A stretch of 64,000 bases of DNA, taken from CAZSSM01 sp964609385. Its GTDB lineage: Bacteria; Planctomycetota; Planctomycetia; Isosphaerales; Isosphaeraceae. The notes under the pieces are model-generated. The model worked only from the letters and a program-made list of their open reading frames with translations, did not search any database and was not told the origin of the DNA. Every line of letters begins with the position of its first letter. Position 1 is the first letter of the stretch. The stretch spans positions 1 through 64,000 of the forward strand of contig CAZSSM010000034.1 in NCBI GenBank assembly GCA_964609385.1, written 5' to 3'. Made by a program: the position numbers and the translations under genes. Below are positions 28,483 to 37,555 of the stretch, piece by piece.

Positions 28483-31366
28483 CCACGACGCCATCGACGC
28501 CTACCTGCGACCGGGGATCGACGCCTACTGGAAGTGGACCGACGACGGCGAGGGGCTCGTCGTGGGCCATCCCAGGAAGTCCGAATCGAGAACGCTGGCC
28601 TTACGGGCCGAGGTCCTCGAGGTCCTCGAGCGCGTCGATCCCAAGCAATGGCCACCGATCTCCGAACTGCTCCTGATTCTGGAGGCGACCCGGTCTCATT
28701 GGGATCCGCGATTCCTCAAACACGCGCTCCAGCAGGTACTCGAGAGCGACGAGAAGATCTTCGAGACGATACGCCCCGAACTTTACCAAGCCTCATCGTT
28801 ATCATCCGAGGAACGGGTGACCCGGCTGGTCCTCTTGCTCGAACGGATCCAACAGCTCGATCCGACGCTCCGGACCTCGGTCCGGGCCAAGGCGACCCTG
28901 ATCACCTCGATCTACGAGGACGGTCCCTCCGCACTGGCCGATCCCGGAAAGGCCACGGCGATCCTAGACGTCCTCCGGCTCGGAATCACCGAGTCCCTTG
29001 AAGCTTGGAAGCAAATCTCCTGTGAACCAGGACCGTTAATCACAAAAGATCGCATCCAAAATATTGCGTTCCTCAGCTCGTTATCCCAACGGCTCGAGTC
29101 CTGGGACCCCGAGGCGTTCCGGAACCGCTACCCGACAGGACTCGACGAGCTGCCTGCGACGGCCGAGGTCGAGCTGAAGCCGGTCGTCGACGCGCGGAGC
29201 CTGATCGAGCACCTGGCCGACGACGAGGAGTTGGGCGGACTAGCGCGGACCGCGCGTCGACTACTGGCCCAGACGAGCCTCCCGCAACCTCGGCGGATCC
29301 TCAGCGACCAGGAGGCCGGCGGCCTGGCCGACCTCGCCAACCGCGGTTCCTTCGACCGACTCCTCGTCAGCGAGCTGGCCCACGACGACCTGACCCTGGC
29401 CATCCGCGTGGCGATGAACGAGGCGCTCTACCTCCGGCCTGAGCCACCTCGACGCGTACCCGATGGCCATCGTGGGATCCTCATCGACGCCGGGATCCGT
29501 TCCTGGGGCGTGCCGCGTGTCCTGCTGACCAGCCTCGCCCTGGCCTTCGCCGCCAACACGCCCGACCCTGAACGGTTCCAATGCCTCCGAAGCTCAGGCG
29601 CTTCGCTGATCCCGGTCGATCTGGCCAGCCGCCAGGGCCTGGAGACCCACCTCAGCGTCCTGGAACCGGACCTCAACCCCGCCCCGGCCATCGGGCCGTT
29701 CCTCGAACGCATGGCCGCGATCTCCGAACCTGTCGAGGCCGTCCTGCTCATGACCGAGGACGCCCTGGACGATCCCGAGGTCCGCGAGGCACTCCGACGG
29801 ATCCCCGAGGATCGTCCTCGCCCCTTCCTCGCGACCGTCGACCGCGACGGCCGGTTCCGCCTGGCCCGTTGGCAACCCCCGGGCACCCCGGTCATCCGGC
29901 AGGCGACCATCGCCCTGGACGACCTGTTCCGCCGCAAAACCCAACTCATCCGCGCCCCCAAAGACCTCGACCCCAATCTGCCCGCCATCTGTCAGGTCGA
30001 TCGTTTCCCGATCCGTCTCCCGCATCCGACTTGTCAACAGACCGCCTGGATGCTCGATGGGTGGGGGGTGTTGACGTTGGTCCACGATCGCCGGCTGACC
30101 CTCTGGCCTGAGGGGGAATCGGGACGCGGACCGATCCAAGTCACCGACCGGCTCCCCCAAGGTCGGGTCTATTGGGTCGGCCCACCTGACGAATCAGGCC
30201 ACGTCCGCGTCGCCTTCGGCTTGATCGATCAGCCTGGAGATACGCTGAACCTGCTCCGGATCGACCGCGAAGGGAACCTCGACGAGCAGCTCGACATCGC
30301 CTCGGGCAAGGCCACGCACGTCTTCGGCCATCGGGGGACCCTCTTCGCGCTCCACCGGCTCGAGGGCGCGTTCTACTGCATGCGATCGGGCGAACGGCTC
30401 GGGCGGTTCCGGCTGCCCGACGGCTCTTCAATCCTTCGCGATCGCTTCTTCCATGTCGGTCCCCCGCACAACTCCACGGGTTGGTATGCGATCACCTATG
30501 ACGGGCGACGCGTCCAGTTCGATCTGATCACCCTGATCGATCCTATGACCTCCCAACCCCCTTTGATCTCGCTCTTTGAACGGCCGGGGACCGACGGGCC
30601 CTTGGGTGTCACCGCCGACGGTCATCTCTACAACACCTCCAACCGGGTCGTCCACAAGCTTGACCTTCCCATAAACAAGCGAAGACCCTACGGCATCACC
30701 GTCCCATGGGTCTCTGTCGGCGGACGCTATCTTTACCTCCAGATTCACGACCTCCGATCAATGTCTGGAAAATCAGTTCTTTCGCAAGATCAACGAGAGT
30801 CCAAATTTCCTGCACTTATAAAAACGGGTTCGGATCAATCAATTCGAGGCCATCGAACGAGTTATGTAATCGACACGGTCCAGGGGACGACCTGCCCGGG
30901 CCCGATCATGACGTTCAACGCGCCGGGGATCCGGATCCGCTTCGACACGGTCTGCCGGACCGAGGCCGGCGAACTCGTGCTCCGGACCAAGAGCCATCAC
31001 TATTTCGCATTGGGGCGGATGGCCGACATCCGAGCCGGGCACCCACTGCGGTTCGAAGGGATCGTCGGTGGGTTCACGCGTCTGGCAAGCTTCGGCCCCA
31101 GCGAGCGTCTCAGGGGCACCGGCTACCGGCTCTCTCCGGCCGAACTGCCAGGCGGGAGCCGGGTCGTGCTCGACTCGCGCGGCCTGCTCCACCTCAAGAG
31201 TTCCGCCCCGAACGTGCCCGAGTTCACGATTGTGCTGTCCGAGGGCGTGCTCTCCGGATGGTGCGCCGACGGTCGGACCTTCGGACGCTCGGAGTTTGTC
31301 GACGACCCCGTGGATGGTCTCGGGGCCGAACTCCTCGGTCGTTTCCTCGAGGCTCTCGATGGCTGA
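28472..31366 (+). CDS. vWA-like plus beta-propeller protein of the ternary system
   Basis: A 964-residue soluble protein. Residues about 1-300 are helical. At about 333-470, RGILIDAGIRSWGVPRVLLTSLALAFAA followed by PVEAVLLMTEDALDD has the order of a von Willebrand A domain. The metal-site DxSxS is degenerate (DAGIRS), so metal binding is doubtful. From about 500 to the end are repeated beta segments such as WMLDGWGVLTLVHDRRLTLWPEGES, THVFGHRGTLFALHRLEGAFYCM and GPLGVTADGHLYNTSNRVVHKLDL, consistent with a beta-propeller. The protein thus fuses the vWA and propeller modules of the ternary system. Two A/T-rich patches (about 29025-29090 and 30755-30880) break the otherwise high-GC coding sequence. 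Confidence 0.68.
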   Translation: MTTDHDAIDAYLRPGIDAYWKWTDDGEGLVVGHPRKSESRTLALRAEVLEVLERVDPKQWPPISELLLILEATRSHWDPRFLKHALQQVLESDEKIFETIRPELYQASSLSSEERVTRLVLLLERIQQLDPTLRTSVRAKATLITSIYEDGPSALADPGKATAILDVLRLGITESLEAWKQISCEPGPLITKDRIQNIAFLSSLSQRLESWDPEAFRNRYPTGLDELPATAEVELKPVVDARSLIEHLADDEELGGLARTARRLLAQTSLPQPRRILSDQEAGGLADLANRGSFDRLLVSELAHDDLTLAIRVAMNEALYLRPEPPRRVPDGHRGILIDAGIRSWGVPRVLLTSLALAFAANTPDPERFQCLRSSGASLIPVDLASRQGLETHLSVLEPDLNPAPAIGPFLERMAAISEPVEAVLLMTEDALDDPEVREALRRIPEDRPRPFLATVDRDGRFRLARWQPPGTPVIRQATIALDDLFRRKTQLIRAPKDLDPNLPAICQVDRFPIRLPHPTCQQTAWMLDGWGVLTLVHDRRLTLWPEGESGRGPIQVTDRLPQGRVYWVGPPDESGHVRVAFGLIDQPGDTLNLLRIDREGNLDEQLDIASGKATHVFGHRGTLFALHRLEGAFYCMRSGERLGRFRLPDGSSILRDRFFHVGPPHNSTGWYAITYDGRRVQFDLITLIDPMTSQPPLISLFERPGTDGPLGVTADGHLYNTSNRVVHKLDLPINKRRPYGITVPWVSVGGRYLYLQIHDLRSMSGKSVLSQDQRESKFPALIKTGSDQSIRGHRTSYVIDTVQGTTCPGPIMTFNAPGIRIRFDTVCRTEAGELVLRTKSHHYFALGRMADIRAGHPLRFEGIVGGFTRLASFGPSERLRGTGYRLSPAELPGGSRVVLDSRGLLHLKSSAPNVPEFTIVLSEGVLSGWCADGRTFGRSEFVDDPVDGLGAELLGRFLEALDG

Positions 31367-34208
31367 TGCTGACGCCGCCCCGATCCTGACCCTCAGGCTC
31401 CGCCGACGCGTGGGGATGCCGGCCCCGACGACCGCCTGGTTCGTGCCCTCCTCAACGGTCGAAACCTGGCTGGAGGAGGCGACCGCCTGGCCGGTCGCTC
31501 AGGAAGACATCCGCGTCCTCGGCCTGCCCCGGAGCGTCGAGGACCCGAGCGTCGTCGGCGCTTTGCTGATCCCCGACGCGGCCGACGTGTTGGCCTCACC
31601 GCGTTGCCTGCCGATGACCCGACTCGGTCGAAACGTCTACATCCCGACCGATGCCGAGATCCAACCTGAGGTTAATGCGTTCGAACTGACTTACCTGTTC
31701 CCCGACGATCGGATCGTCGTCTGGCGACCGGGTCGGGCGCCGATCGCGGTCGACCCCGACCGCCTGATCACCCTGACCGATCTGATCCGACCGGCGCCGG
31801 TCCGCCGTCGGCGTTGGGATCGCGCGGAGCAGGCCCAAGCCTTGCCGCGACGGCTCGTGGCGATCACCCCGAAGCAGCAGACCATCGACGTCCAGATCCT
31901 GCTCGAGGGGGGCCGCGACGACATCGGATCGCTCGGCGACGATCTGGATGACCCCGATCGGATCCCGCCCGGCCCCGACGAGCCGACGCCGAAGCGTGAG
32001 CGCATGCCGCTGCGGTCGCTAGGCCGCGCTCTTCGGCGCGGGATGGCCCGCTCGATCCTGTCGGTGACCCGACACGCCCCGCACCGGCCCGACCTGACCG
32101 GCCCGACCTGGATCAACCACCTCGAATCGTTCGCCCAACGCCAGCTTCAGCATGTCGACGAGTCGGTCCGTCGGACTCGGCAACATCGGTCGCTGCAACG
32201 ACTCTTAGAGATGCTTCAGTCCGACCCTGAGCGCGGACTCCGCTATGCCTTGCCGTTCGGCGGCGGGGCGCCTCGAGGCCGGACCCCTTCGGATTCGGAT
32301 CAGCTCACGCGACGCGACATCGACTTCAATTTAAACCAGATTCGCGGTGGTGGGCCGGCGTCGCTCTGGGATGCCCCTCACGAACTGCTCGAGGAACTCC
32401 GCAACCGCTACCGTGCGCTGGCTAATCGCGAACTCCGACTCGGCCGACACCGACGCGCCGCTTACATCTTCGCGGTCCTGCTCGACGACCTCAACTCGGC
32501 GGCCAATGCCCTGAAGACGGGTCGCCACTACCGCGAGGCCGCCGCGCTGTACCGCGACAAGCTCAACAGCCCGCGCGATGCGGCGGTCTGCCTCGAATTG
32601 GGCGGACTCTGGACCGAGGCGATCGCGCAGTACCGCCGGATCACGATGTTCGAGAAGGTCGGTGACCTCTACGATCAGCTCGGCCAGCCCGAGCGGGCCC
32701 GCCAGGCCTATCGTGAGGCCGTCGAGGCCTACGCCGAGCAGGAAGACCGCCTCAGCGCGGCGAGGATCTGGGAGACCAAGCTGAACGAGCCCGACCAGGC
32801 CCTGGCCCAACTCGAGATCGGCTGGGACAACAGCCCGCAGGGAATGCAGTGCCTCCGTCAGGTTTTCGAGGTGTTCGTGCGTTGGGAGCGTCATGAAGAC
32901 GCAATCGAACGTGTTGTCGAACTCGTCGATGAGGCCCGAGACTCCCGACGTGTCGTTGGCATCGCCGACCTCTTGGCCGACCTCGCCTCGGAATATCCCG
33001 AACCAGTCGTCCGCGCCACCGCCGTCGAGTCGACTCGTCGCGTCGTCGGCGTACGGCTCCGCGAAGCGCCCCTGGTTGAGGTCCGCGGCCTGGTCAAGGC
33101 CCTGGCCCGACTCGCCCCACACGACCGACTCCTCGACCGTGACGCCCAGCGCTACCTCAACCTTCGACGCGACGATCAGGTCAGACCTTCGGTCAAGCCC
33201 ACGACACGAACCGGCTCCCGCGACAAGATCCAGGTCGTCCACGCCTTCCAAATCGGACAAGCCGGGCTCCCCGACTGGATCGAACCTCAATGGCGGACCA
33301 TGGCCCGCGTCGGGTCCTCGATCGTCATCGTAGGGACCCACGACGACCCGTTGACGCCCCAATCCTGCCTCCTCCTGACCCACGTCGACTATCAGGGGCG
33401 TCGCGCCGGGCCGAACGCCTGGTCCCCAACGATCCCGAGACGGACCATCGCCGAGGAGACGATCCCCCTCCTGCTGGTGCCCGATCCCCGGAACCTCGAC
33501 GAACTCGGCGTCTTCGCCATGGGCCGGTCCGGGCTCTCCGAACTCCGATGGGGCTCACGAGGGACGCCCGGCCTGCCCCCGATCCCCGGCACCGGAGCGA
33601 CCTCGGTGCTCGGCGCGGTGCGTGACGGCTCCGGTCAGACCTGGATCATCTCCTGGGAGGACGGTCTGCTCCTGAGCATCCACGATCCGGAGGGCCTCCT
33701 GCGCACGACGCTCCACCTGCCCCTGGACCTCGAGCCGGACCAGCTTCAAACGCCGATCCCTATGTATGCGCACCGGACCAAGGTCTTCCTCGGCCTCACC
33801 TCGACATTGCTCTGCCTGGGACCCGACCTCAAGCTCGAGACCTCTGAGTTCGCCAGCCCGATCCGGGATCTCTGCGGATCCCCCCCCGCCACCGTCGGCC
33901 GCCTGGTCGTCACCTTCGAGACCGGCGGCGCGATCGTCTGGTTCGACGCCGATCCCGAGCTGTCCGACCCCAAGTCCTTCGGCAACGACTTGGCCGAGCC
34001 CCGCGCCACGCTCAACCGGAGCGGATACCTTATCGTCGCCTCCGGAGAAAGCGCCCAACTCGAGGTCTTCGAGACCAAGAACACGAAACTCACCCCGGTC
34101 GCCGATGTCCCCCAGCCCCACCAACCGCGATGCCTGATCCCCGGCGACAAGCCCGACCAGTTCGCCATGCTCACCGACGACGGTGAAGTCTTCGTCTTCG
34201 CCATCTGA
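31359..34208 (+). CDS. bpX6-like protein with TPR-like helices and C-terminal beta-propeller
   Basis: A 949-residue soluble protein and the last gene of the operon; its ATG lies eight bases inside the previous gene. The N-terminal 150 residues (PILTLRLRRRVGMPAPTTAWFVPSS through VVWRPGRAPIAVDPDRLI) form a compact domain resembling bpX6 as I remember it. Residues about 340-490 are TPR-like helical hairpins (HRRAAYIFAVLLDDLNSAANAL, YREAAALYRDKLNSPRDAA, QPERARQAYREAVEAYAEQED). Residues about 605-949 form the second propeller of the operon (VGSSIVIVGTHDD, RSGLSELRWGSRG, DGSGQTWIISWEDGLLLSIHD). In such systems this component is thought to recognise the trigger or deliver the effect; no catalytic toxin domain is visible. 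Confidence 0.68.
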   Translation: MADADAAPILTLRLRRRVGMPAPTTAWFVPSSTVETWLEEATAWPVAQEDIRVLGLPRSVEDPSVVGALLIPDAADVLASPRCLPMTRLGRNVYIPTDAEIQPEVNAFELTYLFPDDRIVVWRPGRAPIAVDPDRLITLTDLIRPAPVRRRRWDRAEQAQALPRRLVAITPKQQTIDVQILLEGGRDDIGSLGDDLDDPDRIPPGPDEPTPKRERMPLRSLGRALRRGMARSILSVTRHAPHRPDLTGPTWINHLESFAQRQLQHVDESVRRTRQHRSLQRLLEMLQSDPERGLRYALPFGGGAPRGRTPSDSDQLTRRDIDFNLNQIRGGGPASLWDAPHELLEELRNRYRALANRELRLGRHRRAAYIFAVLLDDLNSAANALKTGRHYREAAALYRDKLNSPRDAAVCLELGGLWTEAIAQYRRITMFEKVGDLYDQLGQPERARQAYREAVEAYAEQEDRLSAARIWETKLNEPDQALAQLEIGWDNSPQGMQCLRQVFEVFVRWERHEDAIERVVELVDEARDSRRVVGIADLLADLASEYPEPVVRATAVESTRRVVGVRLREAPLVEVRGLVKALARLAPHDRLLDRDAQRYLNLRRDDQVRPSVKPTTRTGSRDKIQVVHAFQIGQAGLPDWIEPQWRTMARVGSSIVIVGTHDDPLTPQSCLLLTHVDYQGRRAGPNAWSPTIPRRTIAEETIPLLLVPDPRNLDELGVFAMGRSGLSELRWGSRGTPGLPPIPGTGATSVLGAVRDGSGQTWIISWEDGLLLSIHDPEGLLRTTLHLPLDLEPDQLQTPIPMYAHRTKVFLGLTSTLLCLGPDLKLETSEFASPIRDLCGSPPATVGRLVVTFETGGAIVWFDADPELSDPKSFGNDLAEPRATLNRSGYLIVASGESAQLEVFETKNTKLTPVADVPQPHQPRCLIPGDKPDQFAMLTDDGEVFVFAI

Positions 34209-34276
34209 ATGGACGCCCGACGACCGATCCGCCCTCCAATAAAAACCGTGCATCAACAAGTTTATACAATAAAGAT

Positions 34277-35698
34277 CTAAACCTTCGGCTCATTGATGAA
34301 TTCGAGCCGAGAACGACCTCGGGGCAGGTCGAAGCAGGTGATGATCCTCCGTCCTTCGGGATCGCGTCGGAACGTGCCCGACTTTAAGGGGCGACCTCGC
34401 TTCAATTCGTCCAACCTCGTCTGGCGGCCCTTGGAGTCGACCAACTGAAGAGTCTCGGGCATCGAGCCATCTGCAACACCGATCGTGACGGTGAACTCGG
34501 AGCATGCGTAGGGGGCCTCGAAGGTCACATGCCGATCGTCTTTGGAGATGCCGGTCAGCTCTTTGGCGGCCCAGTAGCGGGCGATTTCCGCGAGGGTCAT
34601 CCAGGTGAGCCGAGCGGGATGGCCTTCGAGACGCCGGACGACCTCCTGGAAGATCCGATAGCCGGTCTTCTCTCCGTTGCAATAGAAGCCGGGCCAATGG
34701 CAGACCAGAACGGCCGGCTCGCCGCGCTCGATGACCTCGGGGAGCCGCCCCCCTTGGAGGTCCTCAGTGATGAATCGATCGACCGAGCCGATGGTCAAAC
34801 CATCCCAACCTCCGAACCAATCGCCGGTGCAGCCGATGATCGAGACCACGCAGCGCGGATCGTCGCCGTCGAGCCCCGAGGCGTACTCGACCCGGGGCGC
34901 CGCGCTCCGGTCATCGGTGTAGAGGTGGCGGAAGTAGTGGGGGATCGTCGCGCCGGAGACCTCACGGACAGCCTGGAAACTCGCCTGGGCCAGTTCGGGC
35001 AGGACGCGGTTGCCGAAGCCGCCGGGGGTCGTGATCCCTTCGCAGCGGAGTCCAACCCGATCGAGGATCCGCAGGGCGTAGACCATGTACTCGGCCAATT
35101 CGTCGACCGACCTGCCATCGGTCCAACGCCAATTTTCCATGAACTGCTCGGACTTTTCAGGATACGGACGTCCCGTCTTGGTGTCGATGATCCAAGTGTG
35201 CGTCACCATTTCGGGATGAATGTCCCAGTCGGGTGTGACTTCGTCGCGGACCAACCGGAGGCTCGCCTCCAGGTCGTCGGCGGACCAGCCGGGCAGTTCG
35301 CGGTCGAGCCAACCGACGCAGGCCGGATAGGGCACGATGCTGTACTTCCCTTTGACGCGGTGGTCGCGACACCAGTCGAGGAACTCGCGGACGAACGCGT
35401 CGGGGATCTCGCGAGGCAGCTCACGCCAGGCCTGTCGGTAGCGATCGGGGAAGACCTGTCGGAACTGCGGGATCGCGAAGTGGGCCAGATTCACTAAGCA
35501 GGTCGAGTCATCGATGATCAAACTGACCGGGACGTGCTCTCGGGGGTTGAGCACCTCGACGCTCGGATCGCGCGATGGCCGAGCGCCGGGCTCCTGGGCC
35601 GCGCTTGCTTCGAACCGGGCCGATGAGCCGAGCAACGTCGCGCCAACGACTCCGCCGAGACCCCGATACATCCACGTCCGCCGATCGATCCCCGACAT
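34277..35698 (-). CDS. Tat-exported polysaccharide-deacetylase-like protein
   Basis: A 473-residue protein with a twin-arginine-type signal (DRRTWMYRGLGGVVGATLLG, cut near SAAQE). The mature part has the layout of a carbohydrate-esterase family 4 or related TIM-barrel deacetylase: VPVSLIIDDSTCLVNL near the start, HPEMVTHTW in the middle, EGITTPGGFGN, AVLVCHWPGFYCNGEKTGYRIFQEVV, and a closing segment ARLTWMTLAEIARYW. The canonical H-x-x-x-H motif is not clear, so deacetylase activity is uncertain. A beta-sandwich-like C-terminal domain (about 390-473) may bind sugar. Conserved planctomycete proteins of this size are often left hypothetical. It converges on the ternary-system operon with no clear terminator between them. 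Confidence 0.55.
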   Translation of the reverse strand: MSGIDRRTWMYRGLGGVVGATLLGSSARFEASAAQEPGARPSRDPSVEVLNPREHVPVSLIIDDSTCLVNLAHFAIPQFRQVFPDRYRQAWRELPREIPDAFVREFLDWCRDHRVKGKYSIVPYPACVGWLDRELPGWSADDLEASLRLVRDEVTPDWDIHPEMVTHTWIIDTKTGRPYPEKSEQFMENWRWTDGRSVDELAEYMVYALRILDRVGLRCEGITTPGGFGNRVLPELAQASFQAVREVSGATIPHYFRHLYTDDRSAAPRVEYASGLDGDDPRCVVSIIGCTGDWFGGWDGLTIGSVDRFITEDLQGGRLPEVIERGEPAVLVCHWPGFYCNGEKTGYRIFQEVVRRLEGHPARLTWMTLAEIARYWAAKELTGISKDDRHVTFEAPYACSEFTVTIGVADGSMPETLQLVDSKGRQTRLDELKRGRPLKSGTFRRDPEGRRIITCFDLPRGRSRLEFINEPKV

Positions 35699-35974
35699 GG
35701 CCTAATTCCCCCAAAAAGCGCCCGATGGCCTACCCGATCCATCAACCACTGTACCGAATCCCCTGACCAGGCGAACGCCCCGATCGGGGCCGATCGTCCG
35801 ACCGGGCCGATCTCCCAAAGGACGGAGCCGGATCCTGGGTCCTCGAGGTTCCGAGTCGGGGTGGTCGTGGGGGGGCGGAGGACCCTATCCTGATCCTTGA
35901 AACACGAGCAGGACCGCGATCGGCCTGCGTGATCTGGCAACTCGGAACAACGTCAACAAAAGCGAGGGGAACAC

Positions 35975-36382
35975 GTGTCACGAGCGACTTGGGCGGTGAT
36001 CGGGCTGGGCGTCTACATCATTCTCTGCAGCGTCGTGGCCTTCGCATTGGCCGAATTCGATTGGGAGAAGGCCAAGACGGCCGTGCTGGCCGGCGGCGGC
36101 TCGGGCCTGTTGACCCTGCTGGTCGGTCTGGCCGCTCTGAAGCTCCGGCCTGCGGTCTATCTCGGCGTGGCCCTGACCGGACTCTTGGAGATCGGGTTCA
36201 TCACCCAGGCGGTCCGCGCCTACACCGGCGAACGGCCCACTTACTTGATCATCACCTTCGTCCTGCTGTCGATCGGCTCGAGCATCGCGCTGGTCGTCCA
36301 GATCCTGGGTCTAGCGGCCGGGAGCCGTGCGGGCCAAGTCGAAACGACCGCGTCGACCGAGGACCAGGCAGTGGTCGGCTGA
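35975..36382 (+). CDS. Small four-helix membrane protein (TMEM14-like)
   Basis: A 135-residue protein with four predicted membrane helices: residues about 5-27 (VIGLGVYIILCSVVAFALA), 35-55 (LAGGGSGLLTLLVGLAAL), 60-80, and 90-115 (LIITFVLLSIGSSIALVVQIL). The glycine-rich GGGSGLLTLLVG step in the second helix recalls the TMEM14 family of small membrane proteins. The C-terminus is soluble and acidic. Translation begins at GTG, supported by GAGGGGA four bases upstream. It is followed after 60 bases by an unrecognised gene on the same strand. Function unknown. Confidence 0.65.
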   Translation: MSRATWAVIGLGVYIILCSVVAFALAEFDWEKAKTAVLAGGGSGLLTLLVGLAALKLRPAVYLGVALTGLLEIGFITQAVRAYTGERPTYLIITFVLLSIGSSIALVVQILGLAAGSRAGQVETTASTEDQAVVG

Positions 36383-36442
36383 CCTCGGGGCCATCGGATC
36401 AACCAGACTGACCTCCCCATCCTCGTTTGTGGATCGTCGCCG

Positions 36443-37369
36443 ATGCCCGCCAAAGCACTTGAGCGTGAAGAATATATCGAACAGACGTATTTCTTCGAGA
36501 CGTTCCGCGAACGGCTGCTCGACGGCCTGCCGGCGCAGCAGGTCCTGGAGGCGATCGGCGACGAGCTGCTGGCCAACACCAAGTTGCCCCTGGCCACATC
36601 GTATCTGGCCACCGAGATCCGGGTCTCGGGCCTGATGGCGCCGGCGATGGTCCAGTTGGCCCACTATTTCACTCCGTTTCAGGCCCACGTGATCCGCGCT
36701 GCCGAGCAGGATCGGACCCGGTTCACCATCGATCGGGCCTTACTCATTCTGGCCCGCGAGGCGAAATACAAGGCCAACGGAGCAACCCCACCCGGACTCT
36801 TCGTCTACCACTTCGAGGCGCTCTCGAGGAACCGGCTCGGCTTCACCGAAGGCCTGGCCGCCGTGGCCGACGACCCGGCCTACGACGAACCCTGGCACGA
36901 CTTCGTGCTCCGCGTCCAGGCCCGATTGGGCGACGTCGACTTCGCCGATCTGCTCTTCGTCCACAGCGAGCACTTCCTCCAGTTGCGTCGCCGCAAGCTC
37001 CCCGACTTTCAGCCCAAGTTCCCGATCCTCTTCGGGTTGAAAGAGGGCAAGATCGCGCGGGCCAACCGGGGCCGCGACCCGCTCTACCTCTTCAGCGCGT
37101 TGCAACGCCAACTGGGCTATCCCGAGGTGCCCCGACCGCTCCGGCCCGACAGCACCGATGCCCGCGTGACCCTGCTGGAACAACGAGTCCAGACCCTCGA
37201 ACAACGGCTCAAGACCGCGGAGGCCGAGATCCAAGGCGGCGTCATCGACCTCGACCAGTTCCGCGTCTCGCCTGAGGAGACCGCCGGCACGCCCAAAGGT
37301 TGGGGCACCTACACGATCCCCGAGGAAGACCTCGAGGCCTATCGCCGCATAGACGATCCCTTCACCTGA
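36443..37369 (+). CDS. Conserved-looking hypothetical protein with C-terminal coiled coil
   Basis: A 308-residue soluble protein I do not recognise. The first 200 residues are mostly helical (REEYIEQTYFFETFRERLLDGLPAQQVLEAIGDELLA; FTPFQAHVIRAAEQDRTRF). A segment FVLRVQARLGDVDFADLLFVHSEHFLQLRRRK could be a partner-binding helix pair. Residues about 238-262 (VTLLEQRVQTLEQRLKTAEAEI) show clear heptads of a short coiled coil, suggesting oligomerisation. A Pro/Thr-rich tail follows. Strong codon bias and lack of competing frames indicate a real gene. It starts 60 bases after the small membrane protein, so the two may share a transcript. Confidence 0.65.
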   Translation: MPAKALEREEYIEQTYFFETFRERLLDGLPAQQVLEAIGDELLANTKLPLATSYLATEIRVSGLMAPAMVQLAHYFTPFQAHVIRAAEQDRTRFTIDRALLILAREAKYKANGATPPGLFVYHFEALSRNRLGFTEGLAAVADDPAYDEPWHDFVLRVQARLGDVDFADLLFVHSEHFLQLRRRKLPDFQPKFPILFGLKEGKIARANRGRDPLYLFSALQRQLGYPEVPRPLRPDSTDARVTLLEQRVQTLEQRLKTAEAEIQGGVIDLDQFRVSPEETAGTPKGWGTYTIPEEDLEAYRRIDDPFT

Positions 37370-37555
37370 GCGGCCTAGCCAATGCAATCAGCCGACCGGG
37401 GGAAGATTCGATGAAGTTCGGAACGGTCGCCGATCCAGCCACGTGCAACCGGCTTCGGGGCGCGCTAGGCTGACGGGACCGGTCGAGGCGCGACCCGTTG
37501 GGGTCGGCTCATCGATCAGGACCCTCCCCGAACTCCCATCGAGGAATCGACCCTC

